From: CAYLLT01 sp964591605
GTDB taxonomy: Bacteria > Planctomycetota > Phycisphaerae > UBA1845 > PWPN01
Direction of reading: 5' to 3'
DNA length: 41,987 bases
NCBI GenBank assembly: GCA_964591605.1
Contig: CAZQEN010000018.1
Coordinates: 1-41,987, forward strand
Under the pieces are notes generated by a model. That model searched no databases, was not told the origin of the DNA, and saw only the letters and a program-made list of their open reading frames with translations. The stretch's first letter is position 1. The number at the start of each line of letters is the position of its first letter. This document shows, in pieces, positions 1-8,900 of the stretch. A program made the position numbers and the translations under genes.

Positions 1-1452
1 GGTGAGGCGGAAGTCGCGGCCCTGGAAACGGTAGGTGAGCCGCTTGTGATCCAGGCCGAACAGGCGCAGCAGCGTGGCGTGCAGGTCGTTGATGTGGATG
101 GGATCCTTGACGATGTTCCAGCCGATCTCGTCGGTCTCGCCGATGATCCGGCCGCCTTTGATGCCGCCGCCGGCCATCCAGAGCGTGAAGGCGAAGGGGT
201 GATGGTCGCGGCCGGTCACATCCTTGTAGCCGACGCGGTTCTCGCCCAGCGGCGTGCGGCCGAACTCGGCCCCCCACACCACCAGCGTCGTGTCAAGCAG
301 GCCGCGCTGTTTGAGATCCTTGAGCAGGGCGGCGATCGGCTGGTCGACCATGCCGCAGTTGAACGGCAGCTCGGCGTTCAGGTTGCTGTGGTGGTCCCAG
401 GAGGCGTGGTAGACGTTCACAAAACGCACGCCCCGCTCAACGAGCCGCCGGGCGAGCAGGCAGTTGGAGGCAAAGGTCTTATAGACGCCGGGCGTAAAAC
501 CGATCCCGCGGCCGCCCCCGGCCGGATCGTCGCGCTCGACGCCGTACATGGCCAGCGTCTCGGGCTTCTCGGATTTGAGGTCCATCAATTCGGGCGCGGC
601 CGACTGCATGCGGAAGGCCAGCTCGTAGGCCGCGATGCGGCTGGCGATCTCCGGATCGCCCACCTGCTCGAGGTGGCGCTGGTTCAGGTCGCGGGCAGCG
701 TCGAGGCTCCTCCGCTGCATTTCGTCGCTCATGCCCGGCGGGTTGCTCAGATTGAGCACCGGGTCACCCTGGTTGCGGAAAAGCACGCCCTGGTACGTGG
801 AGGGCAGAAAGCCGCTCGACCAGAGCGTCGCCCCGCCGCTGGTGCCGCGGCCGGCGGTGAGCACGACATAGCCGGGGAGGTTCTGCGACTCGCTCCCCAG
901 GCCGTAGTTGAGCCACGCCCCCATGCTCGGGCGGCCGAACGTGGGTACGCCGGTGTTCATCATGAGCTGGCCGGGGTGGTGGTTGAACGCCTCGGTGTGC
1001 ATCGAGCGGACCATGCAGATGTCGTCGGCGCACGCCGCGATGTTCGGCAGCAGATCAGAGAATTCCATCCCGCTCTGGCCGTACTTCTTGAATTTCCGCG
1101 GGCTGCCCAGCACCGTCGCGGTGTCCTTCTGAATGAACGCGAAGCGCACCTCTTTGGTCAGCGATTCGGGGAGCTTCTGGCCGTGCAGTTCGTTGAGCCT
1201 GGGCTTGGGGTCGAAGAGGTCCATCTGGCTCGGTGCACCCTCCATAAAGAAGAAGATGCATGCCTTGGCCCTGGGGGCAAAATGCGGGGGCCTGGGCGCC
1301 AGCGGATTGACGATCGAGCCCGGCGCCGCATCCGCCGCCAGCAGCCCGTCCTGCTGGAGCAGGCTCGCCAGCGCCAGCGTCCCCACCCCGCTGGCGGCGG
1401 TGGCCAGGAAAGAACGCCGGGATTGGAGGAGTTGTTCTTCAAGGGGATCCAT
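1..1452 (-). CDS. DUF1501 family protein with Tat signal (3' end cut by window edge)
   Basis: This reading frame has 484 codons and runs off the left edge, so only the last few residues are missing. Residues 11-16 (S-R-R-S-F-L) followed by an Ala/Gly/Leu-rich stretch form a twin-arginine signal, so the protein is probably exported folded. Family hallmarks visible are F-F-M-E-G-A-P-S-Q near residue 67, the E-F-G-R-T-P motif, and G-R-D-H-H-P-F followed by a glycine-rich turn near the C-terminus. DUF1501 proteins belong to the alkaline phosphatase/sulfatase-like fold and are very abundant in planctomycetes, but their substrate is unknown. They are normally encoded directly beside a DUF1549/DUF1553 cytochrome protein. 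Here that partner is upstream on the same strand, but a small gene and hairpin DNA lie between them. Family assignment is firm; function is not. Confidence 0.93.
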   Translation of the reverse strand, partial: MDPLEEQLLQSRRSFLATAASGVGTLALASLLQQDGLLAADAAPGSIVNPLAPRPPHFAPRAKACIFFFMEGAPSQMDLFDPKPRLNELHGQKLPESLTKEVRFAFIQKDTATVLGSPRKFKKYGQSGMEFSDLLPNIAACADDICMVRSMHTEAFNHHPGQLMMNTGVPTFGRPSMGAWLNYGLGSESQNLPGYVVLTAGRGTSGGATLWSSGFLPSTYQGVLFRNQGDPVLNLSNPPGMSDEMQRRSLDAARDLNQRHLEQVGDPEIASRIAAYELAFRMQSAAPELMDLKSEKPETLAMYGVERDDPAGGGRGIGFTPGVYKTFASNCLLARRLVERGVRFVNVYHASWDHHSNLNAELPFNCGMVDQPIAALLKDLKQRGLLDTTLVVWGAEFGRTPLGENRVGYKDVTGRDHHPFAFTLWMAGGGIKGGRIIGETDEIGWNIVKDPIHINDLHATLLRLFGLDHKRLTYRFQGRDFRLT

Positions 1453-1826
1453 CACTCAACCTCCGACCACTGTAGCAGCCGCCTCCTGTGGCGGCTGCGC
1501 GGTGGCGAAGCCACCGCCAAGAGACACGACGCCGGCTGTCGTCCGTCTTCGGCGAACCCGGCCGCCACGGGGCGCGGCCGCTACGGCACTCTCTTACCGA
1601 AAACGTCGCTACGCCCGGCATTTATGCCGGGTAAACGAACGTCAACCGTGGCCCGATCCCGGTTCACCGGGATTACTCGCCCCGCTTCAGCACGTCGGTG
1701 CGTGCTGAACCCGCGCGAGAAGCCCGCTGAAGCGGGGTCAGATTGTGACGACGATGGCCAACCCGGCCTGAAGGCCGGGCCTAGCGCAAACAGTCGACAC
1801 TGCCTTGCCGAAAACGGCACTAGACC
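1453..1826. repeat. Hairpin-rich intergenic DNA between DUF1501 and the antitoxin-like gene
   Basis: I see no gene here. Perfect inverted repeats follow one another: arms 1475-1483/1490-1498, 1501-1506/1510-1515, 1614-1621/1624-1631, 1656-1663/1666-1673, 1686-1694/1701-1709, 1723-1728/1731-1736 and 1762-1769/1772-1779. Most have loops of only 2-6 nt. In addition 1680-1691 is complementary to 1726-1737. The open frames crossing the region are by-products of this repeat text. None of the hairpins is followed by a T-tract, so they look like dispersed palindromic repeats rather than one intrinsic terminator. Confidence 0.8.
1760..1788 (+). repeat. 29-nt dispersed repeat, first copy
   Basis: This contains a perfect 8-bp hairpin (1762-1769 and 1772-1779) followed by CTAGCGCA. 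The whole 29 nt recurs in inverted orientation at 41959-41987. It is the last member of the hairpin cluster beside the antitoxin-like gene. Confidence 0.85.
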
Positions 1827-2024
1827 CTATTCGATTCTGGCCTTGAACCAGTTCTTCACCCGTCGCTCAGGTTCGTCCTGAGTCAGCATGCGCCCCTCTT
1901 TAACAGCGCGAAGACCCTCCTCCACCTTCGCACGCACATATAGATGGTATTGAATGTCTTCAAGCGAGCAATCGTCCGGCAAACACCGAATCATCTGAAT
2001 CACTTGCTCTTTGAAGGTGCCCAT
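1827..2024 (-). CDS. Small antitoxin-like protein, no toxin partner seen
   Basis: This encodes 65 residues from the ATG at 2024; an in-frame GTG at 2039 would add five. The pattern is L-P-D-D-C-S-L-E-D-I-Q-Y-H-L-Y-V-R followed by K-V-E-E-G-L-R-A-V-K-E-G-R and a C-terminal W-F-K. It matches a widespread family of short proteins that act as, or are annotated as, antitoxins of RelE/ParE-type toxins. That link is recalled knowledge, not demonstrated here. No toxin-sized gene lies on either side: downstream is hairpin DNA and upstream is the DUF1553 gene 54 nt away. One 60-nt line of the gene counts to about 50% GC, well below the neighbouring genes, which suggests acquisition. The start is uncertain because purine-rich sequence precedes both candidates. 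It may be an orphan antitoxin or a remnant. Confidence 0.7.
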   Translation of the reverse strand: MGTFKEQVIQMIRCLPDDCSLEDIQYHLYVRAKVEEGLRAVKEGRMLTQDEPERRVKNWFKARIE

Positions 2025-2077
2025 AGGGCCCCCGCTCACTCACCTCACGCGATTGTATGCGAACTCCCAGCAGCCTT

Positions 2078-5000
2078 TCACTCCCGCGTCACGAACTCAT
2101 CGAGGTTCATCACCGTCCGGGCGACGGCCACCCAGGCGGCCGCGTCGGGCACCTGGACCGAGGTCAGTTTGACCTCCGGCTTGCCCACCATCTTCTCGGC
2201 GGCTGTGGCGTCGTTGCGGGCCAGGGCGCTGATCTCCCGCCAGAGCCGGGCAAGTCGCTGGATCTCGAACGCGTCGGGATCGCGCGACAGGCAGGTGCGG
2301 TAGATCATCCGGATGCCCGACGCGAGGTGTTCGTCGGAAAGGACGGTGCCGGCGGCCGGGCGCGTGGTCGCGCCGGACGCTGCGGAGCTGCCAGATTCCT
2401 TTGTGTCGGCCACCAGCCTGACGGCGGCACCGGAAGCGGAATCCACCTGGAGCGGCTCGATCGCCGCCGTGAGCGCCCGGCTCCCCAGCGTCTGGGCGCA
2501 TTGGAAGAACTCCGCATCGTTGAGCAGCGTCAGCGACTGCAGCGGCGTATTCGAGCGTTCGCGGCGGGCACAGGCGACGTTGGAATCCGGTTCGTCGAAT
2601 GCCATCAGCATCGGATATGGGATCGTCCGCTGGAAGTGGATGTAGAGCCCCCGCCGGTAGCGATCCGGGGCCGGGCTTTCGTTCCAGCGCAGGCTGCTGG
2701 CATAGACCAGGGCGGCCAGGTCGGGCGGCAGCGGCGGCCGGATGCTCGGCCCGCCGATGGACTCGTTCAGGATCCCCCCCGCCTGCAGCGTGATATCGCG
2801 GACGACCTCCGCCTCGACGCGAAAGCGCGATTGGCGGGCCAGCAGCACGTTCTTGGGGTCGCGCTCCAGCAGCTCGGGCTTGACGTGCGACGACTGGCGG
2901 TACGTCGCCGACGTCACGATCAGTTTGAGCATCGCCTTCTGGCTCCATCCGCGGGCGATGAACTCGGAGGCCAGCCAGTCGAGCAGCTCCGGGTGCGAGG
3001 GAGGGTCGCTGCGCGTGCCGAAGTCATCGACGCTCGGCACGATCGCCTGGCCGAAGAGCTGCCGCCACATGCGGTTCATCGTCACGCGGGCCGTCAGCGG
3101 ATTGGCCGGATCCACGAGCCACCGTGCCAGATCGAGGCGGTCGCCCTGAGCCCCGCGAGGCTTGAACGGATGCAGGACCGACAACGTCGCCGGCTGCACC
3201 GCATCGCCGGGCCGCAGGAAGTCGCCCTTGGTCAGGATGTGGCTCTTGGGCGGCTTCGGGTTCTCGACAAGGAGCTGCGCCAGCGGAACGGCCGGGGCCT
3301 TCTTTGCGTGCTCCTCGATCGCCCTGGCCAGCCTGTCGCGCTCCGGGTCGATGGTGTTCCAGTACTGCGTGAGCCGCTCTTTCTGTTTGGCGTTGCGCTT
3401 CTCGGCCGGTCTCTTGAGGATCGCCAGCACATCTTCGGGAATCACCCGAAGGTGCTCGGGGCGCTTCGCTGTGGTCACCGAGATCCGCACCCGGCCAAGC
3501 GTGTGGATGTCGCCGTAGTTCTGATCGAGCACGACGCTCAGCAGCGTGCCACCCGGGCCGCCGATGTCCTGCGCGGTCTCCAGCACGAGCACGTGGTCCC
3601 TGCCCATCTGCGGGCCGATCGCCCAGCCGGTATCGGGCTTCCCGTCGATCGTATTCTCCGGCCGCCAGGGTTTGTCAGTCTGAAAGTGATCCGCCGCCGC
3701 CCGCGCGAGCGGCACGCGGTACGAGGCACCCAGTTCGTCGGGTCGGCCCAGATCCGTCGCGTTGACCATCACCTCCGAGAGCACGAAGTTGCCGCTGGCC
3801 ACGCGCCCCGGGCCCTTGGCGGGCAGCGTGTCGTGCGTGAGAGCCTCGATCTTGAGAGCGGTGATGCCCGTCAGCTCTGTGCGAAACACGAGCGTGTACG
3901 AATCGGTCTCCGGTGTGGTTCCACTGGCGAGAACGCTGCCATCCCTCTGAACCGCAAGCGTGACACCCTCGGCCGACGACGCGAACACGGGCGTGAGCAC
4001 CTGCCAGCTCGCCTCGGTTGTCATCTGCGTTTCCCATTCCGCCTGGCGCCGGGGCAGCTCCTCTTTCTCGAACGCCGCGAGCGCCGCGACGAGCTTCGCA
4101 TGTTCGGCGTCATACTCGGCCTTCGCCTTGCGGTATGCCTCCATCTCGCGGGGGAACGGAGCCGGCTCGTTCACCTCCATCGACGAATTGAAAAAGGCAA
4201 AGAGCTGGTAATACTCGCGAATCGTGATGGGGTCATACTTGTGCGTGTGGCACTGGGCACAGCCCACCGTGAGCCCGAGCCACACGGTGCCCGTCGTATT
4301 GACGCGATCGACGACCGCCTTGACGCGGAACTCCTCCTGATCGACGCCGCCCTCCTTGTTGGTGAGCGTGTTGCGGTGAAAGCCGGTGGCCACGCGCTGT
4401 TCGACGCTCGCATCCGGCAGCAGATCGCCCGCGAGCTGTTCGATGGTGAACTGGTCAAAGGGCATGTCGGCATTGAGTGCGTTGATGACCCAGTCGCGCC
4501 AGCGCCAGGCGTGCGGCCGGGCCTCGTCCTTCTCGTAGCCGTCGCTGTCCGCGTAGCGGGCGAGATCCAGCCAGTGCCGCGCCCAGCGCTCGCCGTAGTG
4601 GGGCGAGGCCAGCAGCCGATCCACCAGCCGCTCATACGCATCGGGCCGCTCATCGCGGACGAATTCGTCCACCTCAGAGGGTTTCGGCAGCAATCCGAGC
4701 AGATCGAGGCTGAGCCGGCGGATGAGCGCGCGGCGGTCGGCCTCGGGCGATGGTTTCAACCCGGCGGCATCCAGTTTCGCCAGCACGAACGCGTCGATCG
4801 GGTTGCGGATCCAGTCGCCGCGCGAGACCGGCGGCGGCGCCGACCGGTGGACCGGTTTGAACGCCCAGTGCTCGACCCGCTGCGCCTGCGCCGGCTGCGA
4901 GGCCGCCCCGCCCGCCTGCTGCGGCGCCACGGCCGTCAGCGGTGCGTCGTACGGTGCGCCGGCATCGATCCACTCGGCGATCCGGGCGATGGCCGCATCG

Positions 5001-5677
5001 GGCAGCTTGTCCGCCTTGGCCGGCATGTGCGGGTCCTGCGCGTGCGTGACCAACTTGTGGAGCAGGCTGTCTCCGGCCTTGCCGGGGACGATCGCCGGAC
5101 CGCTGTCCCCGCCCTTGAGGAGCGTCTCGCGTGTCGAAAGATCCAATCCCCCCCTCTTGAACTGCCCACTATGGCAGTTGAAACACTGGCTGACCAGCAC
5201 CGGCCGGACTTCACTCGTGAACAACCGGAGTTTCGGATCCGCAGGAGTCGCCGCCGGCGCAGGCGACCTGGCCGCGGCAACCGCAGCGCCCGCCGGTTGC
5301 GTGGCGGGAGCTGCCCCGTCGGCCAGCAGAAGCTCCCCCGCCCGGAGCGCATTCAGCCGCGCAGCCGCCGACGCTTTCTCCCGGTTCGCCGCGTCGAGCT
5401 GCTGCTGCAGCTCCCTCGCGCGGGCCTCCAGGGCGCTGACGGACGACTCGAGTCGCGCGCGCTCCTGCCGCAGATGCTGCCGAATGCGCGGGAGCGAAGC
5501 CGGATCGGCCCGCAGGCTCTCGAGACTGCGCACGAGGTCCGCCAGCGCCTTCTGCTGAGTCTCCGAGAGCGCCTCCGCGGGCCGACTCGCCGGCGCATCC
5601 GCCCCCGCCGTCATCACCGAGACGCCCAGCAGACCCGTGAACCACACCGCAACCCTGCAGCTTCGTCGAAGCGGCAC
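2078..5677 (-). CDS. PSCyt1-DUF1549-DUF1553 planctomycete cytochrome-like protein
   Basis: The protein has 1199 residues. Residues 1-26 look like a signal peptide, with basic M-P-L-R-R-S then a hydrophobic stretch. Residues 36-115 form a long, probably coiled-coil, Gln/Arg/Leu/Glu-rich region. The PSCyt1 domain (about 150-245) carries a heme-binding C-F-N-C-H at 165-169 and the H-M-P-A axial-ligand-type motif near 217. DUF1549 spans about 290-500 and contains a second C-x-x-C-H (C-A-Q-C-H, 473-477). DUF1553 spans roughly 840-1100, with N-R-M-W-R-Q-L-F-G and A-T-Y-R-Q-S-S. A divergent middle region (about 520-830) may be a carbohydrate-binding fold. Such proteins are exported and pair with DUF1501 proteins, here the next large gene downstream. 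Their chemistry is unproven. The ATG follows a GAGG-like element (rc of 5684-5687). Confidence 0.93.
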   Translation of the reverse strand: MPLRRSCRVAVWFTGLLGVSVMTAGADAPASRPAEALSETQQKALADLVRSLESLRADPASLPRIRQHLRQERARLESSVSALEARARELQQQLDAANREKASAAARLNALRAGELLLADGAAPATQPAGAAVAAARSPAPAATPADPKLRLFTSEVRPVLVSQCFNCHSGQFKRGGLDLSTRETLLKGGDSGPAIVPGKAGDSLLHKLVTHAQDPHMPAKADKLPDAAIARIAEWIDAGAPYDAPLTAVAPQQAGGAASQPAQAQRVEHWAFKPVHRSAPPPVSRGDWIRNPIDAFVLAKLDAAGLKPSPEADRRALIRRLSLDLLGLLPKPSEVDEFVRDERPDAYERLVDRLLASPHYGERWARHWLDLARYADSDGYEKDEARPHAWRWRDWVINALNADMPFDQFTIEQLAGDLLPDASVEQRVATGFHRNTLTNKEGGVDQEEFRVKAVVDRVNTTGTVWLGLTVGCAQCHTHKYDPITIREYYQLFAFFNSSMEVNEPAPFPREMEAYRKAKAEYDAEHAKLVAALAAFEKEELPRRQAEWETQMTTEASWQVLTPVFASSAEGVTLAVQRDGSVLASGTTPETDSYTLVFRTELTGITALKIEALTHDTLPAKGPGRVASGNFVLSEVMVNATDLGRPDELGASYRVPLARAAADHFQTDKPWRPENTIDGKPDTGWAIGPQMGRDHVLVLETAQDIGGPGGTLLSVVLDQNYGDIHTLGRVRISVTTAKRPEHLRVIPEDVLAILKRPAEKRNAKQKERLTQYWNTIDPERDRLARAIEEHAKKAPAVPLAQLLVENPKPPKSHILTKGDFLRPGDAVQPATLSVLHPFKPRGAQGDRLDLARWLVDPANPLTARVTMNRMWRQLFGQAIVPSVDDFGTRSDPPSHPELLDWLASEFIARGWSQKAMLKLIVTSATYRQSSHVKPELLERDPKNVLLARQSRFRVEAEVVRDITLQAGGILNESIGGPSIRPPLPPDLAALVYASSLRWNESPAPDRYRRGLYIHFQRTIPYPMLMAFDEPDSNVACARRERSNTPLQSLTLLNDAEFFQCAQTLGSRALTAAIEPLQVDSASGAAVRLVADTKESGSSAASGATTRPAAGTVLSDEHLASGIRMIYRTCLSRDPDAFEIQRLARLWREISALARNDATAAEKMVGKPEVKLTSVQVPDAAAWVAVARTVMNLDEFVTRE

Positions 5678-5950
5678 CGAAGCCTCCTTGAGAAGTGGGA
5701 AATGCCCTTATGCTGCAATATCGCACATAACCGGCACGGGTGCAACCACTTTCACATACTCGGGTTCAGCGGAGGGCGGCCATTCTGCCGGGATTTGCTC
5801 AGGTAGGTCCCGTCTGCCGGACGGGACCTGGATGGGCAACGCACTCAACCCTTCGCGAGTCCCGCTGAATTCTCAGATGTGGATGCAGACCGCCCGTGGG
5901 GAGGTCCGCGCGGCCGGCGCCGCAGCGTATCGCGAAGCGCCCCGGCTCGC
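5678..5950. other. Intergenic region with 10-bp hairpin and shared upstream box
   Basis: This lies between two minus-strand genes. It holds a perfect 10-bp hairpin with a 5-nt loop (arms 5805-5814 and 5820-5829), about 120 nt downstream of the preceding gene's stop. No T-run follows in the direction of transcription, so a terminator role is possible but unsupported. Nearer the DUF1553 start is a 12-nt box shared with another upstream region (listed separately). Confidence 0.6.
5719..5730 (-). promoter_or_regulatory. 12-nt box TATGTGCGATAT upstream of the DUF1553 gene
   Basis: On the minus strand this AT-rich 12-mer lies 42-53 nt before the start codon of the DUF1553 gene. An identical 12-mer lies at 9731-9742, upstream of the fused lyase gene. 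Both copies are preceded on that strand by TGGTTGCA (rc of 5742-5749 and 9774-9781). Here a TTGCAC element sits 17 nt before GATATT, which would suit a sigma-70-type promoter, but the second copy does not keep that spacing. The function is inferred only from recurrence and position. Confidence 0.35.
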
Positions 5951-8900
5951 TCACCGGTCTCCCGGCCGCTCCGGGTTGAAGAGCTGGTCGCGGTCACCCG
6001 CCCAGTAGGGGAGAAAGCCGTCGATGCTCAACACCCTGCCGTTGCAGACTTCGAGCGACCATCCCCGCGCATCGCCCGACACCGGCGCCTTCAGCTCGAC
6101 CACGTAGCGGTTCACGTCCCCCAGATCGACGAATTTCCGCGCCGCGGCCGCCACCTGGCCGGACGGAGTATAGAGCGTTACGGAGTGAAAACCTTCTCCC
6201 ATCGCTTCCACGCGCACGGCCACTTCCCTGGCCCCCTCTTTGAGAAAGCCCGTGGCCCGGGGGTAGATCACCGGGAGCAGATGCAGGCCCGGATCGCAGA
6301 CGGTCACGCGCGTGTGTGCATCGTAGTGAATCTGCCAGGCGTTGGCGGTCTCGGCGGTGAGGCTGAGCCGGTAGATGCCACTGTCTCCCGGCAACGTCAG
6401 GACGACCGGCTGAAACTGCCGCGACGGACGGTCGAACGCGATGGTCCGCACGACCTTTCCAGACGGGTCGAACAACTCGGCGCGCGCGGCGCTCTGCCCT
6501 TCGACGATCAGCATGACCGCAGCCGTCCTGCCCCCGCCGCCTCGCAGGTACGCCTCCACCCGCTGCTGATCGAGACGCAGACCCCGCCAGGTCGACGCCT
6601 CCGGCAAAGCCGCCGGCGGCTGCTCGAACAGCGGAAAGAGCTGATGCCTGCACGCGAACCACGTGAAGCGCCAGGCGTAGACCTCTTCTGTCACCCCCGC
6701 GTCCCGGCCCATCAGGAACTCCATCGAGCTCTTCCACGTGCGCTCCATCTCGACCAGGTACCGCGGATCCTGCTTCTGCTCGGCTGCCCAGCAGAACGCG
6801 TTCAGCGTCCGACACGCGTATTCCGGATAGAAGCCCAACGTCCGCCGGGCGACCGCCAGGATCGTCCGGGCAATCGCCTCATCGCCGGTGAGCTCCTGTA
6901 CCGTCAGCATGCCCATCATGGCGATGCCGTTGAAGAACGAGATACGGTTGTCCCAGCGGATGTTGAACTTGCCCGTGGCCGTCTGACCCTCCGAGAGTCT
7001 GCGGCAGGCGCTCACACAGGCGTCGAGATACCTGCGCTCCTTCGTCACCTCGTAGAGCCCGGTCAAGGCATACATCGACCACCCGATCTGCCGTTCGTTG
7101 CCCATGCCCTCCGTTCTGGCGACCCGCGGGGCCATCCAGTCGCCCACCGACTGCGCCACCTCGAGCGAGCGCGTCTCGCCGGTGAGCAGGTAATGCAGGA
7201 GCATGCCGCGGACAAAAACGTGGCCGAACTCCGCCTCGGTCGTCGTGTGCTGGGGGCTGTGCTTCCACTGCCGCCCGAGAAAGTGATCGACGTCGACATC
7301 GACCTGGTGCCGGGTCTGCACCTCCGCGGCTTCCAGCAGCCAGACCTGCCCGGTCTTGAGGAAGTCCATCAGGAAGTTCATCGGAACATCGTACTCGAGA
7401 TTGGCGTACGCGTTCTTGCCCTTGTACGGTCCGCCCATGTACGCATCGCCGAAATCGCGCATGCCAAAGGGCATCGACTGCACCCAGCGCCGCTTGGCCG
7501 CATCGCGGAGCAGCTCCCAGTAGGCGAATCGCTCGATCGCCTCCGGCCCCCGCGGCAGAATCGTGCCCACCCCACCGCTCGCACACGCCCACGACGGCGG
7601 AAGGGTCACGCGGAGAGGGTCGAGCGTGGCGACCTCCGGCGGTTGTGCCTCCTGAGAGAAGTCGAGGATGATCTCGTGCGTCTTGGCCAGACCCGATTCC
7701 CACTCGAACGGCTCGGCGCCCGCCCACAGATTCACGGCCAGCGACTGCGGCGTCGCCAGGAGGGCCTTGGCGTGATTCTGCCAGAAATGCCGTACGCCCA
7801 GCAGCATCCAGCCGGCCGGTCCGCGCGCGGCAACCCAGCCGGGCGCCCGCGTCCCCGCCGCGAGCTGCTCGCCGCCCCGCGTCAGCGTGTACCGCAGATC
7901 GTCAGGCTGCAGCAGCGTGATTGCCTGCCCCGAGGGGATCGTGTGCGGCCCGCGGTCGCCGCCGAAGGTCGTCTCCGTCGCGGGCTCCGGCAGGCGGAAG
8001 CGGACCACCGCGCCGGCGACCGGGATGCTCGGCATCGGTTTCTCGTACTCGTCCTTCGAGTCCTTCCGCTGCGCAAAGTGCGTCAGCGTGAGCAGCAGGT
8101 TCAGCCGCGGGGAGCCGGCCGTCACGTGAATCCGCAGGTCGTAGCGAAAAGACGTCTCCGCGCCCTCCGCACCGGCCGTCCGACCGCGAAGGCGGATCAG
8201 CCCGTGCAGCGGCCCCGCCTCTTCGATGTCCAGTCGCTCGGCGGGCAGCGGACGAACCTCGACCGGCCCGCCCGGAGCGGCCAGCCGGATCACCAGCTCC
8301 ATGCCCGGCAAAACCGCCGTGCCATCCGCCCGTTGAACCTCTGCAAGCCATCCATCAGCAGTAATGTCCCCGGCGATGGCCCCGGTCTCGAACCGAACCG
8401 CCCGACTGCCCCGCTCGATCTGCAGGGCCGGGCGGGCCGCCGCCGGCGCGCCTTGCCCGCTGAAATCCAGTTCATATGCCCCGCCCGCCTCTGCCGGAAA
8501 GTCCACCAGAACCCAGCGCGGCGAGTGGTTGGCCCACGTCGAGAGCACTCTGGTCTGAACGGCAACCGGCCGGCCGTCCTTGAGGATGCGGATGTTGGCC
8601 GGATCCTTCAGTGCATCCTGCGGAAACGGCACACCTGTCCGCGCGATGCCCTTCTGGCCGGGCGCACCGACCACCTTCAGTGCGAGCTTTGCGGCCTGGA
8701 TTTGCCCCGCAAACTCCTTCTCGTGGCTGAGCGTCACTGGCGGCTTGAGCGAGGCCTGAAGCTGCGACTGAGCCTCCGCGAGCGCCCGCGCTGCATCGTA
8801 CGCCGGCCGGGCGCCCGGCAGATCCTGCACACAGCGGAAGCCCAGGCCGTCATGGCTGCCGAACGGCACGAGCCGCGCTCGCTGCGAGCAGCGCCCGGCG

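Noticed and set aside
46..1881. Plus-strand open frame of 611 codons
   Set aside because: It is antisense to DUF1501 and then runs through the hairpin cluster; composition is unlike a real protein.
2057..5806. Plus-strand open frame of 1249 codons
   Set aside because: It is the antisense shadow of the DUF1553 gene: Arg/His/Pro-rich, no family features and no ribosome site. High GC makes long antisense frames common here.
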